Assembly: GCF_017654505.1 (NCBI RefSeq)
Contig: NC_054553.1
Location: 13,592,049-13,656,048, forward strand
Direction: 5' to 3'
Length of the DNA: 64,000 nucleotides
DNA from: Polyodon spathula
Taxonomy: Eukaryota; Chordata; Actinopteri; Acipenseriformes; Polyodontidae
A program made the translations under genes and the position numbers. Below are positions 22,883 to 33,590 of the stretch, one piece after another. Every line of letters begins with the position of its first letter. Positions within the stretch are counted from its first letter, which is position 1. The notes beneath the pieces were generated by a model. That model searched no databases, had not been told where the DNA came from, and worked only from the letters and a program-made list of their open reading frames with translations.

Positions 22883-25800
22883 TGACTAGACTATTCTCAA
22901 AAACTTTGAAAACTAATCCTCAAGGCAAATTTTTCTGAAGTGAAAAGTCTTTTTTTAGTGAAATTTAGAAATCAAGGCAAATAATTATGTATCTAGGAAT
23001 GTGATGGAGGGAAACTATTATAAACTCCATCACCGCATTAACAGTAAATAACAACGGGGCTCACAGACTCTATCTCATTGTGAACTTATGTTAACAGGGT
23101 TGTGTTAAATAATTATTTAAACAAAGAAAAGCATTGCAGTAGTAAAACAATAACCTGAGAATAACTTACCTGTGTGTCTCGTGGTTCGAGGTACTGAAGA
23201 GTTGTTAACCATGACTGGAAGGGAAAAAAAAACATGTTGAAAAATGTTTGTTCTATCTTATGGGCGTGGTGTTCGCTTGTGTTCATTGTGTGGAATAGGT
23301 GCATATTCTATACAATGGATATACCAAAGTACTTGCGAGTTATTTAATTTTTATATTACTTATTTATTCCAATTGGTAAACTTCTCTTAAGTCAAGGAAC
23401 AACATGTAACATTTTTGTTGCAGTGGGTAGCCATTTTAGGAAGCGTGCACTCACAGTACGCATCCTGATATAGACGCGGGTTTGCGCAATACAAGTCTAT
23501 AGGGAAAATATATATATATATTAGGCATAGTCTGGCTCATTTCGATTTTTTTTCTTTATTTTGTTTATATATCTATTTTTTGTATTGAATCAATTATTTT
23601 TGGTTTCTCTTCACTTCAACTGAGGCTGAATAAATCCTTCCTTTTTTTTGCGCTTGAAGTTTGTTGTCTACTTTTTGTCACTCCTGCTACACCACTTGAC
23701 CACATAAATTTACAAGGAACAATAAAAGAGAAAGAGAGAAGACACCTCATATAGGCTAATATACAGGTAAGAAATCATATGTTAGGAAAACGTCGCTGAT
23801 GTATCTTAATCACAACACTCCAGGAGGCTGATACAAAGTTTTGTATTGCTGTGTTGAAACAACAAGGCCTGGGACAGTTTGATTTCATGCTCTACTTTAG
23901 TTCTCTTTCACTGTATCATCACAGTCTGGCTGTGTTTGTTCAAAAGAGTTTTCTGTTCTAGTTGTCCGTTCTGTCTGTCCTAATGGACATCTGGTGGTAA
24001 TGACATCCAGTGATTAAACAGAGATGTGTTTGTTAAGTGCCTCTCTGGGCTGCTGTGTCAGGGAGCTGTGGTGTAACAGCATGCTGCAGACCTGGAGGAC
24101 AAACTGCAGCCCACATTAATTGTATAAATCTGGGCTTTGTTTCAAAGACACATTTTTCAGAGCGATGCAAAACAATGTCAGCATGTTTTAAAATAGAATA
24201 TTAATTGATCGGTTTCCAGAACAACTCCTGTTTTTATAACGTTAGAATTGTTTTGTGCTCTATCATAAAATATGTATTTTCCCTTTCACAGGCTTGCAAA
24301 CTGTTCTCAGAGTGTCTGTTGTCACAGCTTTGAGCCTATAGCGGGTGCTCAATCTTGGAGCTGTTGAGTGGGCTTCTTTGTAGTTTGCCAGTGATCATTC
24401 TCCGGATCGAGCAGGTATTAGAATCATACTTTATTTTCTGTACGTTGTGCTTTTTATATAAACAGGAGTCCACAAATGTTCATGCTGTGCCTGAAACAAC
24501 TCATTCGGCACTGGAAAAAAAAAAACATAGAAATAGTCTGTTTGAAGTTTGTAATTTTTTTAGAGAAGTAGTGCAAAATAGTCCATGAAGAACCTGAATA
24601 ACAATACATATCATATCGTAACCTGAATATATCCTGCCAGGTATCATATGATAATATTTGTGTTCTATTCCAGTACTGTAAGGGTTAATCTCTGAGGCTC
24701 TCTCCAGTACAAGCAGATCCTACTGGGCTGTGAGTGCACGCCACTCCCAAGTGCATGTCCTCCTCATAACTACCTGTCCTATTGTTCTACTGCAATTCTA
24801 CAGAACAGTGGAAAGTCTTTTATACGTGACAAAGAAGCAGTGAGGCCACATGCGTGACCTGCTGTGACTGTCTCCGAGCAGTTTGTTTATTGTGGAAGAG
24901 TAGTATACAGTAAAATAATGTTTACTATCATTTCTGTTAACCACGTCCTCTAGCTGTTATCAACGGAAACACCCTAGTGCCAATTAAAGGACTTTCTTTT
25001 TTTACAAAGTCCTACCTAGGTGATATAAAGTCCTACCTACTTTTTATTTTTTTAATTATTTAATTTTTTTAATTGGCATTAGGACGCTTCTGTAGTTATC
25101 AGAGTTAAGTGTTTTTGTGAGTGGAAGTAATGGATGGATTATAAGGTTATAATTGCATCGGAAGTTTCTGGTCTCATCATATATGTTTATAATGATTTAA
25201 CCAGAACCCCAAGATGCAATTATAACCTACAGTAATTCACTTCGGCCCCATTTGTTATTTTTATAATGCAGCTTTACGGTTTCCGTGACATTTGTTAAAG
25301 TGAAGAGCCTTAATTTTAAAACACAGTAAAACATCACAAATGAATCATCAGAATCTATTTGAGTCAGTATCTATTTTAATTCTTGCCTTTGAACGTTGCC
25401 ATGGTGGGGGTAGGTTAAAGGTTTCTAGTGACCCCCATGTTAAACATACAACGCGACCCAAACAGGGATTATTTTCCTGGATGTGGTAGTTCAGTCTCTT
25501 TTCCAGTGGTGCTGTTTGAATTAAATAGTGGTCTACATTTTTAAGGATACCTCTCACTGTCCCGATGGCTTCCATCGTGGGAATTTCAAAACAGGCCAAC
25601 AATTTCAGTGCTTGGAATTTTTTTAATAAAAATGACAGTCAGCTTTTTAAAAGACTTGCAGAGAATTCAAGAAAAGTAGTTGGGAAAGTCATAAATAGGT
25701 AATGTATTGATTAATTATGACTTTTTGATGCAGCATCAATTAATTCTGACTTTTTTTCCACAATGGGCTCAGAGGCAGTTATAGTACTTATGATTATATT

Positions 25801-26547
25801 CTAGATATGTTAAAGATTTGCATTTCTGTTTTTTTTTTCTATTTAAAACATGTCACCGTTTAATCATTTGATTGATTGATTCACATTGCAAACGGAAAAC
25901 TTAGAAAAGGGCTTGCAATTTCAGTTTAGCATTTCACATTACATATAGCTTTTGCATTTTTTTAAATTAACCACTTTTGAATCAAGCTTACAGCCCACTT
26001 ATATTTTGCCTTAGTACATCTCAAAAACTGACTGCTGGCAATGACATTTAGGTCATCATCAGTAACTTCATTCTTCATTCCTGGTTCACCTTCTTTAGTT
26101 TTTCTTTCTTTTTCATCACGTTAGTACCACAGTTTATTTCCTTCGCTTGTCCTGTCTTTTGGGACTCTGCTAACAATGTTAAACTGTATCTCCCGAGATC
26201 TCTCCAGAAAACAACACCTTCATTTAAATATAATAAATCATTTGAACATTTAAAAAAGAAACCTGTTAAACAAATGAATTGGATAAAGATTTACAACAAA
26301 CTGTGCTGGAAGACCCATTGGGAAACAAAAACAAATAAACACACTAAAATCAAGCATGCATGAGGATAATAGGAAAATATGTAAAATAAGCTCAGTAAAA
26401 ACAAACAAACAGGAAGGCACTGTAAAAACTAAATCTGAACTGAACTGCATTTAAAAACCTGCGAAGCTCAGAAAAAAATATTGATGAGACAGTAAAAATT
26501 ATCAATACAAAAAATGCTATTCTTTTTTTATTGAATATAACAAAATC

Positions 26548-26548
<1 letters not shown>
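22883..26548. other. AT-rich DNA, no gene recognised
   Basis: 3.7 kb without recognised element ends. It contains the imperfect hairpin listed at 25144-25228. A block at 24292-24413 has splice-like edges but stops in all frames. No RNA gene is visible. Confidence 0.4.
25144..25228. repeat. Imperfect inverted repeat, 29-nt arms
   Basis: aggttataattgcatc at 25144-25159 is repeated as its exact complement near 25213-25228. The inner tctggt/accaga also pairs, with a mismatched middle and about 27 nt of loop. It could fold as a hairpin RNA or be the remains of a small foldback element. Confidence 0.7.
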
Positions 26549-26616
<68 letters not shown>

Positions 26617-26617
26617 A
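26549..26617. repeat. (TA)n(TG)n compound microsatellite
   Basis: About 21 TA units followed by about 13 GT units. Confidence 0.95.
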
Positions 26618-26903
26618 CTAGCTATTTCTATTAACTAAATAAACCCTTGTGTGATACATTTGTATAATGCTCTGCTGCAGCTGTTGAAATAGCCACAAAT
26701 GCATCACAGTTAAAAAGGAAATACTAAAGAGAAAGAGAACTAAAGAAAGAAAGACAAAGCTTGACGCTATTCTTAAGGCGAGGTAATGGCCACTGTTCTT
26801 TCCGTCACTGGTTTACCCCAGTCTATTAAAAGCCGGGGCTCACCTCCTTCCTTCTGTTGTCAAATTTATTTCCTCCTCCTCCTCCCCTCTGCCTCCTTTG
26901 CAG

Positions 26904-26958
26904 CTGCCCCAATGTGTCCCTCACCGGCCGAGAGGGTGGCTTCCCCTCAGGCTGGAAG
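26904..26958 (+). other. Candidate host-gene exon, 55 bp
   Basis: A GC-rich island in AT-rich DNA. It is preceded by a pyrimidine tract ending ctcctttgcag and followed by aag|gtgagt, both near-perfect splice consensus. One frame is open and reads CPNVSLTGREGGFPSGWK, with one nucleotide left for the upstream codon and a full codon at the 3' edge. I do not recognise the protein. Nearby transposon coding sequence starts only at about 27220 and does not explain it. If real, this window lies inside or beside a multi-exon host gene on the plus strand. Confidence 0.4.
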
Positions 26959-27219
26959 GTGAGTTCCTGATCTATCCCATAATTTTTGCTTGCTTGTTGA
27001 GTGAGTTATAGATTTAACTTTTGCTTTATTGCAAAAAGCATTTCTTTTTTTCTAAGAAAGCTATGCTCCATTACAGTAGGACGCAATTACATCCTCACAT
27101 GGTTTCCTGATTTCACTGTGCCGCTGGCTCACCAACATCAATATATGTCTTGCCGTTGAAGGCAATTTTTATATTTTATCAAATATAAAGTATACATTTC
27201 AAAAAAAGGTACATATTGT

Positions 27220-27725
27220 ATACGGCTCAGGCATCGCATCAGGCCATGATGGACACTGAAGCTGCTGACTACGACCTGGTATAACGATGCAATCCTACAC
27301 CGGCTCAACACCATAGGGGAAACACACAGGGTAAGCTTCCGGGAGTACCGAAGATCCCCAATTATGCTTAACCAATTTTCCTTCTTCTCCCTTATCTGTT
27401 TTAGATGCAACCAACAGGGGCATCAGGTCATGCCCATCGGCAATGTGGTGTGACGTGGCAGCGTACAATTGGGCATCTGGAGCGGATAAGTGCGGGGAAA
27501 ATGGTTTGGGAGGGGCCTTGTATGTTTAACGTATTTTTAGTCAAGGTGACAACTCACACATTAGTGGACGCCGGGTGTGAGCAGACCTTAATTAACGCAG
27601 TTATCTTGGATAGTGTGTCATGGCAGCCAGGAGGCCAGGTGACAATCTCCTGCATCCATGGAGATACGGTGACAAACCCCACCCTAAAAGTGTATTTATC
27701 GGTAGGACCAATAAAACGCCACCTA
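27220..27725 (+). pseudogene. Gypsy gag/protease pseudogene, plus copy, 5' part
   Basis: Starts in a gag stretch (QAMMDTEAADYDLV, about 27235) and passes directly to a zinc knuckle (CFRCNQQGH, about 27398-27425), skipping the SCAN-like block kept in the minus copy. The aspartic protease start follows, with LVDAGCEQTLIN (about 27562-27600), where D-A-G replaces the usual D-T/S-G active site. The frame is cut by a Tc1 element at the TA of 27724-27725 and resumes at 29236. In the intact element Gag packages RNA and the protease matures Gag-Pol. Stops and shifts make it dead. Confidence 0.75.
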
Positions 27726-29233
27726 GAGTGCCTATAGGAAGTATTCACCCCCCTTGGACATTTTCACCATTTGTTTTGTTTTTTTTTCCTTTGATTTACA
27801 CAACCTACTCAACACTTTCAATGTGTGAAAAAATGGGGGGAGGGGTGAAAAAACAAAACAATTAAAAATAAAAACCTGAAAAGTCTTCGTAAGAGAAGTG
27901 TTCACCCCCTTTGCTATGACACTCCTAAATAAGCTCAGGTCCAACTAATTGTCTTCAGAATTCAAACTAAGTTAAATGGAGTCCATTTGTGTGCAATAAA
28001 AGTGATTCAGATGATTTCAGATTAAATGCACCTGTCTCTGTAAGGTCCCACAGTTGGGAAGTGCATTCAAAGCAAAGATACTACCATGAAGACCGAGGAG
28101 CTTTCAAAACAACTCCAGGTTAAAGTTGTGTAAAAGCACAGATCAGGGGAGGGGTATAACAAGATTTCAAAGGCATTGAATATCCCTTGGAGCACAGTCA
28201 AGTCGATCATTAAGAAGTGGAAGGTATACAGCACCACCCAGAATCTGCTTAGAGCAGGCCATCCTCCCAAACTGAGCAGCTGGGTAAGAAGGGCATTGGT
28301 CAGAGAAGCCACCAAGAGGCCAATGACAACTCTGAAAGACCTACAAAATTTCATAGCTGAGATTGGAGAAACTGTCGATGTGTCAACAATAGCTCAGGTA
28401 CTCCACAAATCTGGCCTGTATGGAAGAGTGGCAAGAAGAAAGCCATTGGAATTTGCAAAAAGGCACGTGGGAGACTCTGAAAAGATGTGGCAAAAGATTC
28501 TGTGGTCCGATGAAACAAAAATTGAACTATTTGGCCTAAATGCAAAGTGTTATGTCTGGTGCAAAACCAACACAGCACATCACCCAGGTAACACCATCCC
28601 TACTGTGAAGCATGGTGGTGGCAGCATCATGCTATGGGGATGCTTTTCATCAAATCAGGGTAGAGGGAAAAATGGATGGAGCTAAATACAGGCAAATCCT
28701 TGAGGAAACCTTGCTTCAGTCTGCAAAAGACCTAAGACTGGGACGGAGATTCACCTTTCAGCAGGACAGTGACCCAAAGCACATAGCCAAAGTGACACTG
28801 GAGTGGCTTATAAAAAAAAAATTTTGTGAATGTCCTAGAGTGGCCCAGTCAAAGCCCAGACTGAATCTGATTCAGAATCTGTGGTAAGATTTGAAGATTG
28901 CTGTCCACCAATGATTCTCATCCAACTTGACAGAGCTTGAACAATTTTGCCAAGAATGGGCAAATATTGCACTATCCAGATGTGCAAACCTGGTAGAGAC
29001 TTACCCCAAAAGACTCACAGCTGTAATTGCAGCCAAAGGTGGTTCTATCAAGTGTTGAGTTAGGGAGGTGAATACTTATCTAACTAAGACATTTCAGTTT
29101 TCATTAACTGTTGTTTCACAATAAAAATTCTCTTGCCTGCTCAAAGTGTTGAGTAGATTGTGCATCCATATTTCAGATTATAACACAACAAACTGTGAAA
29201 ACGTTTAAGGAGGGGTGAATACTTACTATACTG
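27726..29233 (+). mobile_element. Tc1-like transposon in the gypsy protease gene (plus)
   Basis: Left end gagtgcctataggaagtatt; right end ggggtgaatacttactatac; both are inverted copies of a termini family that ends gtattcacccc. TA flanks both sides (27724-27725 and 29234-29235). Length about 1.51 kb. The gypsy reading frame continues across the two flanks, which proves insertion into that element. A lone right end of the same Tc1 family lies at 57389-57475. Confidence 0.9.
28084..28890 (+). pseudogene. Tc1 transposase pseudogene
   Basis: ATG at 28084 (MKTEELSKQLQ) meets an early TAA after 15 codons. The frame then runs through a helix-turn-helix region ([19 protein letters not shown]) and a second DNA-binding part ([10 protein letters not shown]). 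In the catalytic domain [10 protein letters not shown] has the first Asp, a [13 protein letters not shown] block follows, then a frameshift near 28655-28670, FQQDSDPKH with the second Asp and NLIQNLW where Gln replaces the catalytic Glu. The loss of the Glu, an early stop and a shift make it inactive. Normal length for this family is about 340 residues. Confidence 0.9.
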
Positions 29234-29259
29234 TAGTTGTTGGGGGTGGCGGAAAGGCT

Positions 29260-29472
29260 ACCACACCCAATATATATTCGTATGAGCTTAACATGCAGCC
29301 TACAGCACTCAGTATTCCTAGGTGGTCTCCCATCCAAGTACTAACCAAGCCCTCATTGCTTTGCTTAAGCATTGAATGGTAAGTTCGATTTGAAGAGCTT
29401 TTTGCTGTAAAAGACGTTGCCCAGGGGTCACTACAAGGAAGTAGCTCTTCTTGACCCCCACCACACCCAATA
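29260..29472 (-). mobile_element. 5S rRNA-derived retroposon with 13-bp target duplication
   Basis: ACCACACCCAATA occurs at 29260-29272 and 29460-29472, bounding a 187-bp insert. Inside, on the minus strand, 29370-29297 matches the 3' 74 nt of 5S rRNA, including ttagtacttggatgggagac (the box C control region) and the terminal gtgctgtaggct. The 5' half of 5S is replaced by unrelated sequence. The target is gypsy protease coding sequence, which reads across once the insert is removed. It could be a 5S pseudogene or a SINE3-like element; only one copy is in the window. Confidence 0.85.
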
Positions 29473-29852
29473 ATGGGTTGAGACTGGCAAAATTATAGAC
29501 AATTGGTTAACCTAATGGCAATCTCGACTGCACACATAAACATGGCAGAAAAAAAGAAAAAGGAACAAATTGGTGATGTGTTTCTTTTTCAAGTCAAAAT
29601 GTTTTATCCTATTTTCCGTCCTAGAGAAGTTAGTAAAGAGAGAAGGACCACAAAATGGGAGGGAGCATCACAAAGACATGGCTGGGGTCTGGTGAAAGAG
29701 CTCTTGGATGGTAACAAACGCTAGTCAAAGGGAGTCGGAACGCAGTGTGACCGAGAGGGCAAGATTTCTGGGCCATCTTGGGCAGATGCTACTCCCGCCC
29801 ATCTCAATATACCAGATATGTGGCACTTAAGCGCAGACTTAGTGTGGGGCCA

Positions 29853-29976
29853 TGTGACAAAGTGCCCGCCCCTGTGTATATTTTCTGTTATATGTTGCGC
29901 GTTCCTGTGAAGCGCGCATCGCAGGAACACGCAACATATAACAGAAAATATACACAGGGGCGGGCACTTTGTCACA
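29853..29976. repeat. 124-bp near-perfect palindrome made of LTR 5' termini
   Basis: Two 55-nt arms (29853-29907 and 29922-29976) are inverted copies with one mismatch, around a 14-nt GC-rich loop containing gcgcgc. Each arm starts tgtgacaaagtgcccgcccc, almost the 5' terminus of LTR family A (compare 43666 read on minus: tgtggcaaagtgcccgcccc). So the unit is two LTR starts facing each other, lodged in the gypsy protease-integrase linker. No clear target duplication. Confidence 0.9.
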
Positions 29977-30994
29977 GCACAACATAATGATCCATCACTA
30001 GTGCTCGCTTGGGGACAGGTCCGGTCTATTGAAGGTAAGAATGTTGATGGCGCTGGGGCGCTAGTATTTCCACACTTCAGTATCAAGGGACAATTACTGT
30101 ATAGGGTAAACCTGGCCACGGGCACAGGACAGCCTGTAACACAATTATTGGTTCCCCTATCTTGACGGACCGAGGATCATTAGGCTGGTGCATGATATTC
30201 TTTTTGCGGGGCACCTTGGAGCTGGCAAGGCAAGCCAGCGGATATTGGCTCGATTCTGTTGGATAGGTCTTCATACTGATGTGTTGAGATATACAGCCAC
30301 ATGCCAATGAGTAGCTCCGGGTTGAGTGCTCCCCGCCCCTTTGGTTCCACTGCCGATTATTTCCACCCCCTTTGAACACGTTGCAATGGACATAGTGGAC
30401 CCTTTGCTACCTTCTGACTTTGGGTATATGCATATTGACTGATCATGAAATCAACTTTCTGTCTAACATGCTACAGCAAGTGTATAAAATATAAAAAATA
30501 CGTCCCATTAGGACATCTGTTTATCTTCCACAAACGGAAGGTTTAGTGGAACTTTTTAATCAGAACCTAAAGCAGATACTGAGACTTTTTGTAAACCATG
30601 AGTAAAAACATTGGGCATCACTTCTTTTTTCAGTGAGAGAGGTGTCACAGAGTTCAACAGAGTTCTCCCCCTTCGAGCTCTTATATGGCCGACAGCCTCA
30701 TGGCATCCCTGATCTGTTGAGCGAGGGGTGGGAGGAGCACAAAGGCATGTCCAAAAATATAGTGCAGCATGTGCTCTTACTGAGAGATTACCTGAATTTG
30801 GTTGGTTGTTTGGCCCAGGGCAACCTAAAATCGGCTTAGCACTGGCAACAGCAGCATTACATTAAAAATGCATTCATTCTAACCTTTCGACCAGGAGACA
30901 AGGTAATGCTGCTGCTTCCCTCCTCAGAATCAAAATTATGTGCTAAATGTCAGGGGCTATATGAAGTGATTGGGGCTATAGAAAACGTGAATTT

Positions 30995-31950
30995 ATGAAA
31001 CTACTAGGTGGCGTTTTAGCGGTCCTACCAATAAATATACTTTTAGGATGGGGTATGTTGCCTTATCTCAATGGACGCAGGAGCCCGCCACCTGGCCTCA
31101 TGGCTGCCACGAGACAACGCCCAAGAGAGCTGCTTTAATTAAGGTCTTTTCTCACCTGGTGTCCACTAATGCATGGGTTGTCACCTTGCCTAAAACTGCA
31201 TTCACAATACAAGGCCCCTCCCGACCATTTTCCCCACGTTTAGCCGCTCCAGATGCCCAATTGCACGCCTCCACGTCACACTCCATTGCTGATGGGCATG
31301 ACCTGGCCTAGTGCCCCTGTTGGTTGCGTCTAGAACAGATAGGGGAGAAGGAGGGAACATCGGTAACAAATTTGTCTTGTTGCTGGTATGGCAAAGGGGC
31401 TGAGGTAACAGCTTTACCCCCGCTGTGGTCCAACCTTAACCTCCATGAAGAGGAGGCAAGGTTGCCCGTTGGAGCTGGAGATCTAGGAGGTCTCAGTCCC
31501 GGTGTTGTTGGTGGAGCAGAGAGAGGATGTGGTGTGCAGCTGCTCCGGTGGACAGGACCTGTGGCCATGTTGGTGTGGGCTGAGACCAGGGAGTCCTCAA
31601 AATCCTTTATTGCTGCTTCTAGGGTGGCAGGGTTGTTGCGCCGTATCCATACTTGGGTTTTGGCACTGACTACGTGGCGGAATTGCTCCACTGCTATGGC
31701 TTCACCCATTTGCAGACCCATTTTCTTGGTGGGGCTTAGCCAGTGCACCATGTGGTCACACAACTGCTGCGCAACCACCCTGGGGCATGTATCTGGTGAG
31801 CTTCGATACCCCTGGAATCATACCCTGTGCATTTCCCTCGTGATGTTGGCCCACCGTAGGATGGCTCGCTTTATCAGGTTGTAGTTGGCGGCTTCGGTGT
31901 CCATCATGGCCTGATACGCTGCCTAAGCCTCCTCAATCAGGCAGGTTAAA
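30995..31950 (-). pseudogene. Gypsy SCAN-like gag and protease pseudogene, minus copy
   Basis: Minus strand from about 31950: gag matrix-like start (QAMMDTEAANYNL), then a 156-residue open stretch (31778-31308) with a SCAN-like block (WLSPTKKMGLQMGEAIAVEQ, then AKTQVWIRRNNP and EAAIKDFEDSL). A proline-rich linker follows, then a knuckle where the second Cys is Arg (CSRRNQQGH), then a decayed protease to about 30995. The knuckle-protease part is the inverted twin of 27390-27725. SCAN domains of vertebrate zinc-finger proteins derive from Gmr1-like gypsy gag, and this fits that type. Stops in the protease part make it dead. Confidence 0.75.
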
Positions 31951-31959
31951 TTAAATACA

Positions 31960-32476
31960 AAACACATGCACAAGTCTGTTTAGTGTATGAATTAGTGATT
32001 GTGGTACAATTCAGTTTATAGTGGTACAAGTGAAGTGCTGTCCCGTGTTTGTGCTGGCCTCTAGCAACAGCTTCGGAATGTGTTAGCCGTCTAGTGATTA
32101 GAAACAACAATAGACAGAACAAAACAAACACTCACGATTATTCACCACACAAATACAGGTCCTTCCAGGTCACTTATTAATAACCACAAATGAAGGAACA
32201 AATACATTGCTTCTCACCCTTTTTATACCGTCACTCATGACCCCTTGGTAAACAATTGCAGCTGCTTCTTATGATCTGCAGCAGCCGCATCATTGGCCCT
32301 CCGGGTCAATGAGTTAGTGTAGCGAAGCTCCCTCTCTTTTCTACAAGACCAACTTCCTTTTAACCCTCGGAACGAAGTGTCAGTTCACGTAGTCAGAGCA
32401 TTCTGTTCCCATTACTTAGCACCCTCGCAGGTCGAGAGGGAGATTTACCACCAAGAATAATTGTCTTTCTGTCACA
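31960..32476 (-). mobile_element. 5' LTR of the minus gypsy copy
   Basis: On the minus strand it starts TGTGACAGAAAG (at 32476) and contains gtttaccaaggggtcatg, a TATA box ggtataaaaagg (about 32220) and ends near tgtatttaatttaacctgc (about 31955), just before gag. The U3 half matches 13165-13440. The short distance to gag implies loss of most of the leader. Confidence 0.65.
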
Positions 32477-32481
32477 GTCCC

Positions 32482-32541
32482 ACAATCATTAATTCACACA
32501 CTAAACAGACTTGTGTATGTGTTTGTATTTAATGTGGGGAT
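32482..32541 (+). repeat. Inverted copy of the LTR 3' end
   Basis: cacaatcattaattcacaca and the following ctaaacagacttgtgtatgt (32482-32525) repeat the last part of the LTR at 31955-32010 in opposite orientation, so the LTR is flanked by an inverted copy of its own 3' end. It is probably the 3' end of another LTR joined head-to-head. Confidence 0.65.
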
Positions 32542-32661
32542 ACAATAACAGGACCATTTCGGGACCAACCAGAGGATTATAATGTAAGTAATATACGCTG
32601 CTGTATTACTTACCTGCATTATTCTTTACTGTTTGTTTTGCCGTCAGGCAATGGACATAAT

Positions 32662-32674
32662 TTAAATAAATAAA

Positions 32675-32706
<32 letters not shown>

Positions 32707-32708
32707 AA
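32662..32708. repeat. (AAAT)n microsatellite
   Basis: About 11 units of taaa with one interruption. Confidence 0.9.
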
Positions 32709-33319
32709 AACCTTTGCACCTGGGATTACAATTTCAAGTCATTCGTGGACGGTGTGTGCCAATAATGGTTATTCATATCGTGGTTAGGAGTGATGTTGCT
32801 ACACGGTGTAATAAATCAAAAGGAATGTTTACACATAAAATGTGTAAAAAGCTACAGTTTCATCTGAGAAAAAAGTATTTTTTTTAAAAACACACAAGTA
32901 GGAAGAGACTGTTTCATTTAGGTCTGACAGATAATATAATTAAGTCTGGTTTCTTTAGCACAGGGGAGTCAGTTTGCTTGCTGCCTGTCAGGCAAATTCG
33001 AAACACTAGTAGAAAACATTAGACCTGTAAAAGTTTTATTGTAGGTTTTATTGTAGGTCCCTGTTCAAACATTCATTTATGAGTTATTTAAAGAATCGTT
33101 TTCAAAGGTTTTTTTTTTTTGGAATTATAGTAATAATAATTATATCTACTAGGATATATCAATGATATATTCATATCATATCCCTGTCTCATTAAACACA
33201 TGAATCTTTCTAGGCTGTTGCTGACTCCTTTAACACCAGTCTAACAGTGTCACAAACGTTCTTTTACTTGTACTACAAACAACTTTGACAATACATTCTT
33301 TAAAAAAAATATATAAAAA
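32709..33319. other. No feature recognised
   Basis: AT-rich DNA between a microsatellite and an LTR. Confidence 0.4.
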
Positions 33320-33558
33320 AGATATAAACGGGTCTGTGTAACACAAGTGTTTATAATGTATATTTGTATTTAGGCACAAGGATTGCACAGCACTTCACGT
33401 GCAAGTAAAAAGTAATAATATGTGAGCACGGGGAATTGCACTTTATTAATTAGCAATCGAGTCTCAGTACAGCTGCATAAAAGCTGCATGTTTTCACTCA
33501 CTTGGGGTTGTGTGTTCGGTGAGTGGAGAACGGGATTGGATACGGAGGCAAGAAGAAG

Positions 33559-33590
<32 letters not shown>

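Larger units (their letters stand above)
29236..30993 (+). pseudogene. Gypsy protease end and integrase pseudogene, plus copy, 3' part
   Basis: Resumes the protease (LPHPIMG then DWQNYRQLV, split by the 5S retroposon) and a charged linker. It continues after the palindrome into a pre-integrase stretch (LYRVNLATGTGQPV) and integrase: a zinc-binding HDILFAGHLG...RILARFCWIGLH (about 30180-30280), the first catalytic Asp in VAMDIVDPL (about 30383), a deletion over the second, then the Glu in QTEGLVEFFNQNLK (about 30530), SPFELLYGRQP and a C-terminal domain to about 30990. No reverse transcriptase lies between protease and integrase. That order fits Gmr1-type gypsy elements, where integrase precedes RT. 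The copy ends where the inverted copy begins. Confidence 0.75.

Noticed and set aside
24292..24413. Possible exon between ctttcacag and gcag|gtatta
   Set aside because: Stops in all three plus frames; donor is weak.
29721..30125. 134-codon minus-strand open frame
   Set aside because: Antisense to the gypsy linker and crosses the palindrome; the plus strand reads as pol-like sequence.
31324..31884. 186-codon plus-strand open frame
   Set aside because: Antisense to the SCAN-like gag, which is the recognisable product.
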